From the NCBI GenBank assembly GCA_964431965.1, contig CAYSLU010000075.1, positions 1-26,210 on the forward strand: a stretch of DNA of 26,210 nt. The letters run 5' to 3'. Below are positions 1 through 7,478 of this stretch, one piece after another. The notes beneath the pieces were generated by a model that ran no database searches, was not told the origin of the DNA, and saw only the letters and a list, made by a program, of their open reading frames with translations. Within the stretch, counting starts at the first letter, position 1, and every line of letters begins with the position of its first letter. The stretch is from CAYSLU01 sp964431965. Its GTDB lineage: Bacteria; Verrucomicrobiota; Kiritimatiellia; CAIKKV01; CAYSLU01. A program made the translations under genes and the position numbers.

Positions 1-23
1 ACACACAGGCATGCTTTCTTCAT
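1..23 (-). CDS. 5' end of an unidentified gene (7 codons)
   Basis: On the minus strand an ATG at 23-21 opens a frame that reads MKKACLC before leaving the window. It is preceded by a strong Shine-Dalgarno sequence, GGAGGG (36-31), seven bases from the ATG, which is the main reason for calling it. The start MKK plus cysteines fits the beginning of an exported protein or lipoprotein, but seven residues cannot establish a function. It lies downstream of, and in the same direction as, the heparinase-like gene ending at 147, so it may belong to the same transcription unit. Confidence 0.45.
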
Positions 24-82
24 CGCTCTTCCCTCCGCCATTTCGCTTTCTCGATCATTCGCGGGTAGGCTGTCGGATCGTG

Positions 83-97
83 CCAACCACCAACCCC
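83..97 (-). other. possible two-layer G-quadruplex motif
   Basis: Read on the minus strand, this stretch is GGGGTTGGTGGTTGG: four GG runs separated by TT, T and TT. This closely resembles the classic two-quartet G-quadruplex pattern GG-TT-GG-loop-GG-TT-GG. It lies in the 123-base spacer between the heparinase-like gene and the partial gene at 1-23, about 60 bases before that start codon. Nothing else is evident in the spacer. It may be chance in GC-rich DNA. Confidence 0.25.
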
Positions 98-146
98 GTT
101 AGCTCTTGGGCCAGCGTACCACACCACGCGTTCGCGGCGGCACGCA

Positions 147-2033
147 TCACTCCACCCTCAGCGCCGGCGCCGCGGGGTCGAGTTGGCCGGGCGCGATATG
201 CACGGTCGCGTCACCGAGAACCAGGCAGTCACCGGCGAGAACGGGGTGCAGGCGCGGCGTGCCCCTGGTGGGATGGGCTTCGAGTACGGTGATGAAGACC
301 GCCCCTTCGGCCGGCGCGGCGTTACGCAGGCGGAGGATGCACATGTCTCGGTCCCGATGAGCGCCGATACCTCCCATCTGTTGGATTTCGGGGAATCCCT
401 GTACGTCCGTCGGCGCCAGAACGGTGATCTGCGCTGAACCGTGGTCCCCGCCGGTGCGCCAGGCCCGCTCTCCAGCGGGGAGAAACGGTCGATCCGCCTT
501 GAAGTACTCGCCGAAGGCGTGGAAATACAGATCGAAGGTGGAGGGACCGGCGGCGGTCAGCTCATCGATCAGCACCCAGCAGTCCGGCCGCACGTAGAGG
601 ACATGCCTCAGGAAACGGGTCAGTCCGGCCGCGTGTTCGTAAGCCGGGGCGACGTCGCCGATCAGGTAGTCGCAGAATGCGGAATGATCGGCGCGCAGGA
701 TGGAGGGGCTGCGCCGTTCCCTCCGCAGTTCCCTGCAGTCGAACCAGTCGCCGCCGCCGCCGGTCTGCCCGATGCCGTTCACCTGAACGGTGTTGTGGTA
801 CTCGGTGAGCTTCCGCGAATACCAGCCGTCCGAAATCAGCCAGTCGCCGTACGCGAACAGGAGGAAGGAGCCGGCGTTCGGCGCCATATGCCCGCCGCCG
901 ATGCATTGAGGGTAGTTTCTCAAGGCATGGTGCCCGGCATGCGGGCCGCAGTGAAAGCCGAAGACCGCCTCTTTGCCATCCCAGCCCGAGCGCATGAACA
1001 CCTGATCCTTGTCGGTGAAGTGTCGCAGCGTGGGCAGATCGGTCGGGGCCTTCGGCTTCAGCATCGGGTCATCCCACAGCAGATTGAGAAAGGCCGCCCC
1101 GTCCTTGCTTGCGCCGGTTGCCTCCTGCACGTCCGCCGCCCACGTCGCATACGGATTGCGGTACTCCACGGCCAGCTTGCGCAGGGTGGCATCCGGCCCG
1201 TGCCAGTTGTAGCGCACGCCGTCGCCGAAGCAGAGGTGCACGCTTCGCGGGGTGATGGCTTCGCGCCCGATCATCGAGTAGAGGTAGAATTCCGGGGCAT
1301 GCGCCAGGAAGGCATGGTCCTTGAAGAAGTCCCATCCGAGCAACCCGCGGATCAGATCGAATAGCCGCACACAGTCGCCGATATAGCAGCCCCCGTAACT
1401 GATACCTTCCTGCGAGGCGCCATCCGAACCCAGCGCCGCCCGGAAGGCGCGGGTTTTTTCCATCAGGTAGCGAAGCCAGGGCCCGATGCCCTCGACTTCT
1501 CCGAACAGCGCGCCGGAGGCCGCCAGCAGATTCGTGCACAGGTACGGCATGTAGTTGTGCGTGTAGCTTCCGGCGGGGTAGAGGGTGTGCTGCGCCATGG
1601 CCACGAAGAGCTTTCGCGCCTGTTCGTGCAGGAAGTCGCGCACCTGTTCGCGGTAGGTCGGCGGCAGGTCGTGGTGGAGCCAGTCGTAGCCCACCGCTAG
1701 ATTGTACAGCATATCGTTCCAGACAAACCCGTCCTCCGGGCAGCGCTTCGGCCAGGCGGTCGTCGTGAGCAGCTGGTCGAGCTGCTGCCGCGCGCCTTCC
1801 AGGTACTGCGCTTCACCGGTGAGCCGGTAGACCAGCGCCACATCGGGCATCTTGCCCGTGTCGGCGAGCCGGCGGACGCGCGCAAAGTGGCGTGCCCACG
1901 GTGTAGCGGTCAGCTTCGCGCGCAGATCGGTCAGCGTTTCGGCCGTCAGATGCAGACGCGGATGTACGCCGGCCAGCGTGGTTTCGATGGGCCCGATGCC
2001 GTTGAAGACGTCCTGGATTGTGGCGGTCGTCAT
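147..2033 (-). CDS. heparinase II/III-like (uronic-acid lyase-like) protein
   Basis: This 628-residue protein has the two-part layout of heparinase II/III-type polysaccharide lyases: an all-alpha toroid (about residues 30-320) followed by a beta-sandwich (about 340-620). Visible landmarks are HNY at 159-161, SQEGISY at 207-213, a His-rich HCGPHAGHH at 361-369, and the family-like stretch around 383-423 (HMAPNAGSF, YGDWLISDGWY, HNTVQVNGIGQ). In this superfamily, Tyr and His at such positions take part in beta-elimination of uronic-acid-containing chains, but the substrate cannot be told from sequence. There is no signal peptide, so it probably acts in the cytoplasm on imported oligosaccharides. 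The start is supported by a GAGAGGG Shine-Dalgarno sequence a few bases upstream on the minus strand. It could also be a DUF4962-type relative without lyase activity. Confidence 0.8.
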   Translation of the reverse strand: MTTATIQDVFNGIGPIETTLAGVHPRLHLTAETLTDLRAKLTATPWARHFARVRRLADTGKMPDVALVYRLTGEAQYLEGARQQLDQLLTTTAWPKRCPEDGFVWNDMLYNLAVGYDWLHHDLPPTYREQVRDFLHEQARKLFVAMAQHTLYPAGSYTHNYMPYLCTNLLAASGALFGEVEGIGPWLRYLMEKTRAFRAALGSDGASQEGISYGGCYIGDCVRLFDLIRGLLGWDFFKDHAFLAHAPEFYLYSMIGREAITPRSVHLCFGDGVRYNWHGPDATLRKLAVEYRNPYATWAADVQEATGASKDGAAFLNLLWDDPMLKPKAPTDLPTLRHFTDKDQVFMRSGWDGKEAVFGFHCGPHAGHHALRNYPQCIGGGHMAPNAGSFLLFAYGDWLISDGWYSRKLTEYHNTVQVNGIGQTGGGGDWFDCRELRRERRSPSILRADHSAFCDYLIGDVAPAYEHAAGLTRFLRHVLYVRPDCWVLIDELTAAGPSTFDLYFHAFGEYFKADRPFLPAGERAWRTGGDHGSAQITVLAPTDVQGFPEIQQMGGIGAHRDRDMCILRLRNAAPAEGAVFITVLEAHPTRGTPRLHPVLAGDCLVLGDATVHIAPGQLDPAAPALRVE

Positions 2034-2333
2034 GCGGGGTCCCTCTCTTGGCTATTACCGGCGGCGCTATCGCGCGCCACTCTGGTACGACAGTGGAGTC
2101 CGACTCCCTGACATCCCACGGGCCTCGAAATGAAAAGCGGGGATGTATCGTCGGGCCCTGCCACTCAGCAGGGACGAACAACAACCTCAGCCGCATTCCG
2201 GCAGGGCATAGGTACACGATCCTGAAGCAGTTGTGCAACCTGATTGCAGCCGGACAGGCGGACGTATTCGGCGGAACCCGTTCACGCCGGCCAGGAGGTT
2301 CACAAGGGTATCGGAGGGAATTCCTGCATCGGT
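2034..2333. promoter_or_regulatory. intergenic spacer with an inverted repeat and a stem-loop
   Basis: This 300-base gap lies between two minus-strand genes and contains no convincing gene. A perfect inverted repeat, GGAGTC-C-GACTCC, at 2095-2107 sits about 60 bases before the heparinase-like start and could be an operator. A second stem-loop (CCCTGC, loop CACTCA, GCAGGG; 2156-2173) could end transcription from the upstream CBM48 gene, although no tight T run follows it. I could not find a good -10/-35 pair for the heparinase-like gene. Confidence 0.3.
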
Positions 2334-2615
2334 TCAGACGTGAATCACGCTGTTCCTCGAACCGTGGCCGTTCGGAACCGAGTCCAGACACGTGGGGTCC
2401 TTGTGCCAGACGCCGTTGACAACGAATCTGTACTCATGGGTTCCGGCGGGCACTCGCAAAGCCGCCCTGAACTGCCCGCTGTCCGGGCTGTCCTTCAACT
2501 CATGCATCGTCGTGCTCCAGTTGTTGAACGTGCCGGCGACAAACACCTGACTGCCTGGTTCCGCCCATAGCTCGAACCGCACTCTCTTTCCCGCATCCGC
2601 CGGCTTCTTCTTCAT
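2334..2615 (-). CDS. stand-alone CBM48/AMPK-type glycogen-binding domain protein
   Basis: The 93-residue protein consists almost entirely of one early-set beta-sandwich of the CBM48/AMPK-beta type. It has the hallmark VFVAGTFNNW (24-33), an amphipathic strand ending in GTHEYRFVVNGVW (58-70), and the closing PNGHGSRNSV with Asn88. W33, W70 and N88 correspond in type to the residues that stack on or bond to alpha-glucan in AMPK-beta. These domains usually sit at the N-terminus of branching or debranching enzymes or on kinase subunits; here no catalytic part is attached. There is no signal peptide, so it is probably cytoplasmic, perhaps binding glycogen or acting as a protein-binding module. AGGGG lies seven bases before the ATG and supports the start. 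Confidence 0.82.
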   Translation of the reverse strand: MKKKPADAGKRVRFELWAEPGSQVFVAGTFNNWSTTMHELKDSPDSGQFRAALRVPAGTHEYRFVVNGVWHKDPTCLDSVPNGHGSRNSVIHV

Positions 2616-2764
2616 CTATTCCCCTTTCGTGTCCCTGGTCCGTTCGCCCGACAGCCATCCATCGGTTCAACCGATACCCCGGCGAGTGGCCCGTTGTGGC
2701 CCCGAGATACTAAGAGGCAGCCGCCCCCCTTGCAGTGGGGTGTAACCCTACCGTCTCTGACTGC

Positions 2765-2793
2765 TGGACTGCTCCCGGCGCGGGCAGTACAAT
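2765..2793 (+). promoter_or_regulatory. sigma70-type promoter for the STAS-like gene
   Basis: TGGACT (2765-2770) and TACAAT (2788-2793) are separated by 17 bases, a good housekeeping promoter. It predicts transcription from about 2800 and a leader of roughly 85 bases with a normal Shine-Dalgarno sequence. CAGTACA occurs twice, at 2785-2791 (overlapping the -10 box) and 2804-2810, spaced 19 bases apart. ACTG..CCCG/CGGG.CAGT forms an imperfect inverted repeat between the boxes. Both could bind a regulator. Confidence 0.5.
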
Positions 2794-2885
2794 GTATAGC
2801 AGACAGTACACCTGAGGTTTGGTGTTACTGAAGAGCAACGAGCTGTGCGGCTCCCGGTGAGGATCGCAGAACACGGAGGACCGGC

Positions 2886-3305
2886 ATGGAGAGCATCGAG
2901 ATACGGATTGAGTCTGGCCATGTCTGCCTGCGATGCTCCGGCACACACTCGCTGCCGGGAATGATTGCCGTCTTTCAGGCGGCCATGGACGCCGCGCTGC
3001 AGCACGACAAGTGCAAGATTCTAATCGATGCCCGCGGCGTCACGGGACAGATACCGTTCATGGATCGCTATGACTCCTCGAAGTTTCTGGCCGAGCAGGT
3101 CAAGGAACGTGCGCCGGGTAGGATCAAGAAGGTCGCCATGGTCTTTGAGGCGCCGATGATTGATCCGTCTCGATTCGGCCAGACCGTTGCCATCAATCGC
3201 GGCTTGAACACAAAGATGTTCAGTGAGATCGACGAAGCCGTTGAGTGGCTGGGTCGGGAGTCCGTGACGCAGGCCCGCATCGTCCCGACGTCGAGCCATC
3301 GATGA
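2886..3305 (+). CDS. STAS/SpoIIAA-like domain protein
   Basis: This 139-residue soluble protein resembles the small STAS-like (SpoIIAA-like) family. It has an N-terminal strand pair (MESIEIRIESGHVCLRCSG), a long helix (about 26-40), a central strand KILIDARGV (about 43-51), and a later strand KVAMVFEAP followed by the helix-rich NTKMFSEIDEAVEWLG, the usual C-terminal signature of these proteins. Members are found as stand-alone proteins in many environmental bacteria; their partners are largely unknown. There is no serine in the classical SpoIIAA phosphorylation context that I can point to. GGAGGA ends five bases before the ATG. It is transcribed divergently from the CBM48 gene and ends four bases before the assembly gap, so its true downstream neighbour is unknown. 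Confidence 0.6.
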   Translation: MESIEIRIESGHVCLRCSGTHSLPGMIAVFQAAMDAALQHDKCKILIDARGVTGQIPFMDRYDSSKFLAEQVKERAPGRIKKVAMVFEAPMIDPSRFGQTVAINRGLNTKMFSEIDEAVEWLGRESVTQARIVPTSSHR

Positions 3306-3309
3306 TGGC

Positions 3310-3409
3310 NNNNNNNNNNNNNNNNNNNNNNNNNNNNNNNNNNNNNNNNNNNNNNNNNNNNNNNNNNNNNNNNNNNNNNNNNNNNNNNNNNNNNNNNNNN
3401 NNNNNNNNN
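3310..3409. other. assembly gap (100 N)
   Basis: Exactly 100 unresolved bases, the usual placeholder for a scaffold join of unknown size. Gene order across it should not be taken as contiguous. The 137 bases after it (3410-3546) hold no gene that I can support, apart from alternative upstream starts of the next one. Confidence 0.98.
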
Positions 3410-3546
3410 CATCAAGTTCGCGGTTGACTCTGAACGGCGCTCGTCCGATTCTCCCTGCCCCAAAGAAACGCCAGGGAGCCGACTCCCGGCGATCGACACA
3501 CACGCACACAATGAAGCCGTCCGCACGGCGATCAAGAAGAGTTCAG

Positions 3547-4767
3547 ATGACCAACGCTGTCGCCGAAGATGTCACCCACCAGCCGCGCGTGGTAAACACC
3601 GTCCGTTCCTTCATCGACGAGAACACCGGGCGGGAGATCCGCCAGCTCACCGACTTCGAGAAGGGCGCGCACCTCGGCTACTTCCGCATGTTCCGCCAGC
3701 TGCCTGACGGGCGCATGCTCGCCTGGGCGAAGCACGAGCACGGCCACGGCATCGCCATCAACGCCGAGAGCGGCGACGTGGAGCTGCTCGCCCAGGATTT
3801 CTGGATGCTCAAGTTCCGGGAGCGCGATGGCCGGGCCTGGTTCATCCGCAGCCAGGAACAGACGACGAAGAAGGCCCGGCGCGCGCCAACCGGCCGCCAG
3901 CTATGGCAGGTCGACCTGCCCCACGGCCTGCCGGAGTACGTCTGCGACATCCCGGACGGGCTCCCCGGCGAGATCGAGGATATCACCATCGACGGCCGCC
4001 ACCTGCTTTCCTGCGTGAGAGAGCAGGACCTGACGCAGTGCCCCATTCCGACGACCAAGGACGTCGCGTGCATCAACCGCTACTTCGAGCGCCCCCGCCG
4101 CGGCGAGATGTGGGCGTGCGACCTCCACGCGGGAACGTTCACGAAGATCCTGGAGACGGCCGGCATCTGCCCCCTGCACCTGGATACGTCGCCCGTCGAT
4201 CCGACGCTGGTCCGCTACTGCCAGGACATGCCGGACGCGCACGGGCAGCGGATCTGGACCATCCGCATCGACGGCACGGGCCGCACCCCCATCCGGCTGC
4301 AGGCGTACGGCGAGATGGTCACGCACGAGTTCTGGTGGGCAGACCCGCGCTTCATCGGGTACACCTACCAGGATCGCCGCCAGGATCCTACCCTGAAAAC
4401 CCATCACTGGGCGGAGTATGGCGCCGGCCTGACCCGGCTGGGCATCGCGGACCTCAGCGGGCGCGAGGTCTACCTGTCCGACCCGCTCGGCTCGTACCAC
4501 AGCCATCTGTACCGCTCGTCGTGCGGCACGCTCGTCTCCGGCGAGGGCACCGACGGCCACAGCTTCGTCTACGCCGCCGCGTTCTCGTGGAAGACGCCGC
4601 GACTCGCGCTGAAGCCCCTGGCGACCATCCATACCACGTACGTCCCCTTCCGCGGACAGGGCGTGGACTGCAACTTCTCGGCCGACGGCCGGTGGCTGGT
4701 CTATGCCGACAAGATCTCCGGCGATGACAAGCCGCACCAGCTTTTTGCTGTGAAGGTCGATCTGTGA
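3547..4767 (+). CDS. oligogalacturonate lyase-like beta-propeller protein (PL22-like)
   Basis: The 406-residue protein begins with TGREIRQLTD and YFRMFRQLPDGRMLAW and ends with FSADGRWLVYADKI, the blade repeats typical of the oligogalacturonate lyase/TolB-like seven-bladed propeller. Its length fits PL22 enzymes (about 390), which cleave short oligogalacturonides in the cytoplasm using Mn2+. Candidate ligands include H in MVTHEFWWAD (about residue 260) and YHSH (about 317). The His-x-His normally seen just before the last SxDG blade is replaced here by VDCNF, so lyase activity is uncertain. The frame is open back to 3424 and has an ATG at 3511; I prefer the ATG at 3547 because AAGAAGAG lies just upstream and homology begins soon after it. 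It is followed after 69 bases by a pectate-lyase-like gene, probably one operon. Confidence 0.7.
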   Translation: MTNAVAEDVTHQPRVVNTVRSFIDENTGREIRQLTDFEKGAHLGYFRMFRQLPDGRMLAWAKHEHGHGIAINAESGDVELLAQDFWMLKFRERDGRAWFIRSQEQTTKKARRAPTGRQLWQVDLPHGLPEYVCDIPDGLPGEIEDITIDGRHLLSCVREQDLTQCPIPTTKDVACINRYFERPRRGEMWACDLHAGTFTKILETAGICPLHLDTSPVDPTLVRYCQDMPDAHGQRIWTIRIDGTGRTPIRLQAYGEMVTHEFWWADPRFIGYTYQDRRQDPTLKTHHWAEYGAGLTRLGIADLSGREVYLSDPLGSYHSHLYRSSCGTLVSGEGTDGHSFVYAAAFSWKTPRLALKPLATIHTTYVPFRGQGVDCNFSADGRWLVYADKISGDDKPHQLFAVKVDL

Positions 4768-4836
4768 CATGCCGCTGAGCGCTGGCTTCCCGGGCTGGCG
4801 CTCGAACACCACGGCTGATGGAGGGCCGACTGCGCG

Positions 4837-5898
4837 ATGAATGACGCTGCGACTCCGATGGCGATTCCGAGTGACGGAATGGTGAATGTTCGGGCGTACG
4901 GCGCCGTCGGCGACGGGAAGGCCGACGACACGCTGCCGATCCGCGAGGCCCTGGCCGCCCTGCCCCGCCAGGGCGGCGTGCTCTTCTTCCCTCCGGGCCA
5001 CTACCTCAGCGACACGATCTACGCGCCGAGCTTCACCACGCTCATGGGCCACGCGGCCTGGGGGTACCAGCACGCCGGCGGCACCGTCCTGTCCCCCGTG
5101 CGCGAGCAGCAGCCGCGCCTGATCGACCTGAACGGCAAGTGCGGCACGCGCATCGTCGGCCTCACGCTCCACGGGCGCATGATGGGGGCCGAAATGGCGG
5201 GCATCTTCACGTCGCGCCCCGGCCAGACGGAGCAGAACATCGTGATCGACAGCTGCCGCGTCGAGCAGTTCAGCGGCTGCGGGTTCGACACGAACGAGAG
5301 TCACGTCTGGTGCGTGCGCCACAGCCTGTTCATGGGCAACCGGCTCGACGGGCTCAACGCCCACCGGTCGTTCGACGGGTGGATCATCGACAGCATGTTC
5401 ACCGCGAACGGCCGCTATGGCCTGTCCGTCGACAACTCCACGACGATCACCGGCAACCGGATCGAGCACAACGGGGCCGCCGGACTCGTGTGCAACCGCT
5501 ACTACGGGCAGCACCTCCAGATCACCGGCAACCTGTTCTGCTCCGAGCACGGCCCGGCCATCGAGATGCTGGAGGGGAACGTGCGGGCAATGGCCATCAC
5601 CGGCAACACGTTCCGCAACAGCGCCCGTGACATGGCGGGGACGCCGGAGCGGGACTGCCACGTGCGGTTCGAGGGCGTCCAGGGGCTGGTGTTCACGGGC
5701 AACGTGCTGCACGTGCTGTGGTGCAACAATCCCTCATACGGCATGGTCCTGCGCGGGCTCGTGGACTCCGTGGTCTCCAACAACACGCTCTTCAAGGGGG
5801 CGATGAAGGAGCTGATCCGGGACCTGGGCGAGCATCGGAACACGGTGATTTCGAACAACCCGGGCAGCCTGAAGGATCCGAAGGATCTGGATTCCTGA
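4837..5898 (+). CDS. right-handed beta-helix pectate-lyase-superfamily protein
   Basis: The 353-residue protein opens with VNVRAYGAVGDGKADDTLPIREAL and GGVLFFPPGHYLSD, the standard N-terminus of the pectate lyase 3/tailspike-like family. It continues with helical-coil repeats of the ITGN/ISNN type (ITGNRIEHNG, ITGNLF, ITGNTF, FTGNVL, VSNNTL, ISNNPG). This fold binds and cleaves polysaccharides, often galacturonans, but it is shared by lyases, hydrolases and epimerases, so the reaction is not certain. No signal peptide is seen, which is unusual for this fold and suggests a cytoplasmic role alongside the upstream propeller lyase. GGAGGG lies 11 bases before the ATG. The gene ends 21 bases from the convergent flavoprotein gene. 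Confidence 0.8.
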   Translation: MNDAATPMAIPSDGMVNVRAYGAVGDGKADDTLPIREALAALPRQGGVLFFPPGHYLSDTIYAPSFTTLMGHAAWGYQHAGGTVLSPVREQQPRLIDLNGKCGTRIVGLTLHGRMMGAEMAGIFTSRPGQTEQNIVIDSCRVEQFSGCGFDTNESHVWCVRHSLFMGNRLDGLNAHRSFDGWIIDSMFTANGRYGLSVDNSTTITGNRIEHNGAAGLVCNRYYGQHLQITGNLFCSEHGPAIEMLEGNVRAMAITGNTFRNSARDMAGTPERDCHVRFEGVQGLVFTGNVLHVLWCNNPSYGMVLRGLVDSVVSNNTLFKGAMKELIRDLGEHRNTVISNNPGSLKDPKDLDS

Positions 5899-5919
5899 CG
5901 CGTGGCTCCGGCGCGGCGC

Positions 5920-7356
5920 TCAGGCCGGACCGGACAACAGGATCCGCACGACGTCCGCGGCCGAGTAGTCCAGCGACCCGGCCGCGCAGAACCGGCCGGC
6001 TTCCGTGAAGTCGTCCCCGAGCGTGATCAGGCAGGGCTCCACCGTTCCGTTCGCCAGCGGCTGCGGCATGCCGACGTTAGCCACAAGCCCGTTGCACAGG
6101 CACTTGCGCCCGACGGCTTCCTCCATCTTCCCGCCCTTGGCCACAAACGCCGCCTCGGGCTCGGCTGCGCACCGGTAGCCGATGGTCCCGTCCTCGCGGA
6201 GGTAGAGCTCGCGCAGGAAGCCCAGATCGCAGATCCGCTTGCGCGCCTGGTAAACCTCCGGCTCGGACAGGGTGCCTTCCATCCGGACCACTTTGAACGG
6301 GAAGCCGGCCGGTGACGCCACCGGATCGGTGAAGACCGTGGCTGTTCCGGCCAGAGCCTTGCGCAGCAGCTCCCGGCGCAGCTCGGGGATGAGGCCGGAT
6401 TCGACGCACAAGGCGAAGGCAGTGCCGACCTGGATGCCGGCGGCGCCGGCGGCGAGCGCCTCGCGCAGGCGCTCCGGCGATCCGTAGGAGCCGGCGAGCC
6501 AGAACGGCAGCCCCAGCTCGCGAAACGCCTCGAGATCCACGGCATCGCGGGGGCCATACACCGGCTGCCCGTCGTCGGTCAGCTTGAGCGGTCCGCGCGG
6601 CGGTGCGTTGTGGCCGCCCGCCAGGGGTCCCTCGATGACGAATCCCGAGACCGGGCCGTTGGACTTGCGGCAAAGCATGGTGGCCAAGGTCGCGGACGAC
6701 ACGATCGGAAGCAGATCCGGTCGCGGAAGCGGATCCGCCGGCTTCGTATCCTCGCGGAAAGCGGCCGGATCGAACGTCGTCCGGTAGGATTGGCCAGCCG
6801 AAGCGCCGATGACCCGCACGGGACAGGTGGCGACCATGTGGTTGGCCAGAGCCTCGAGCACACCGGGGATCTCCACCGGGATGCCGGCGCCGATGATCAC
6901 CACGGCCACGCCAGCGAGCATCGCGCCGTAGATGGACGGCAGGTGCGGCAGCTGGATCTTCTCCAAGTAGTTTATGCCGACCGGGTTATCGTGCCCCTCC
7001 CGGGCCAGGAACACCTCGACGAAATTTCCGGCGATAGAGAGCTCCTGCGGCTCGCGCCGACCTTCGAGCGAGTGAATGCCGACCCTGCGATAGCGCTCAT
7101 TCGGCTTCTTTCCGCCGGGGATGAAGTGCTGGTCCAGAATGCGCTGGGCCATCGCGGGGAACGGGAAGTGCGACAACGCGCGCCGCACGTGCCCGCCCGG
7201 ATCGCCTTCCTGGAGTCGGCGCGAGAGGATCTGATCCAACGCAGTTCCGGACACGACACCGAGCTGACCGAGGCGCGATACGGCTTGTGCAAGACGCCAG
7301 TTGGACACACCGGCGCCCATGCCGCCCTGTATGATCTTGGGCAACGGACTGTTCAT
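5920..7356 (-). CDS. nitronate monooxygenase (2-nitropropane dioxygenase)-like flavoprotein
   Basis: This 478-residue protein is an FMN-dependent TIM-barrel of the nitronate monooxygenase/PfaD-like group. It starts with PLPKIIQGGMGAGVSNWRLAQAVS, the family N-terminus, and contains GPLAGGHNAPP (about residue 247), equivalent to the AGGH stretch that carries the catalytic His. GAAGIQVGTAFALC (about 305-318) is the FMN phosphate-binding strand. It is longer than common nitronate monooxygenases (about 320-350) because of an extra C-terminal region with several Cys (RKCLCNGLVANVG, about 420-435), a feature shared with the longer PfaD-type subgroup. I chose the Met at 7356 rather than one 15 codons earlier because homology begins immediately after it. 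The natural substrate is not predictable; roles in alkyl-nitronate detoxification or enoyl reduction are both possible. Confidence 0.8.
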   Translation of the reverse strand: MNSPLPKIIQGGMGAGVSNWRLAQAVSRLGQLGVVSGTALDQILSRRLQEGDPGGHVRRALSHFPFPAMAQRILDQHFIPGGKKPNERYRRVGIHSLEGRREPQELSIAGNFVEVFLAREGHDNPVGINYLEKIQLPHLPSIYGAMLAGVAVVIIGAGIPVEIPGVLEALANHMVATCPVRVIGASAGQSYRTTFDPAAFREDTKPADPLPRPDLLPIVSSATLATMLCRKSNGPVSGFVIEGPLAGGHNAPPRGPLKLTDDGQPVYGPRDAVDLEAFRELGLPFWLAGSYGSPERLREALAAGAAGIQVGTAFALCVESGLIPELRRELLRKALAGTATVFTDPVASPAGFPFKVVRMEGTLSEPEVYQARKRICDLGFLRELYLREDGTIGYRCAAEPEAAFVAKGGKMEEAVGRKCLCNGLVANVGMPQPLANGTVEPCLITLGDDFTEAGRFCAAGSLDYSAADVVRILLSGPA

Positions 7357-7442
7357 TGATCTCGCATTATGGAGGCTCGGACGGAAAATTGCGACAACCA
7401 AGAATGACCCGATGCCAAAAAAAAGCGGATGGCGCGCGGCGC

Positions 7443-7471
7443 TTGGATGCGCACCCGCAACCCGCTATCAT
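7443..7471 (+). promoter_or_regulatory. promoter of the FAD-linked oxidase, predicted leaderless
   Basis: TTGGAT (7443-7448) and TATCAT (7466-7471) lie 17 bases apart. The -10 box (5 of 6 matches to TATAAT) ends only seven bases before the ATG at 7479, so transcription should begin at or next to the start codon. There is no Shine-Dalgarno sequence. Confidence 0.5.
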
Positions 7472-7478
7472 CGCGCCC

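Noticed and set aside
3493..3511. CA-rich microsatellite-like run after the gap
   Set aside because: Short and imperfect; nothing supports a function.
3021..3535. Minus-strand open frames crossing the N gap
   Set aside because: They exist only because the N run is translated as unknown residues; the gap size is arbitrary so the reading frame has no meaning.
3424..3546. Upstream TTG start (3424) or ATG (3511) for the PL22-like gene
   Set aside because: The added residues are basic and low-complexity, with a THTHT run from a CA repeat, and show no family similarity; the ATG at 3547 has a better upstream signal.
5907..5929. TCCGG/CCGGA stem between the convergent beta-helix and flavoprotein genes as terminator
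   Set aside because: Only five base pairs with a 13-base loop and no T run; too weak to report as a feature.
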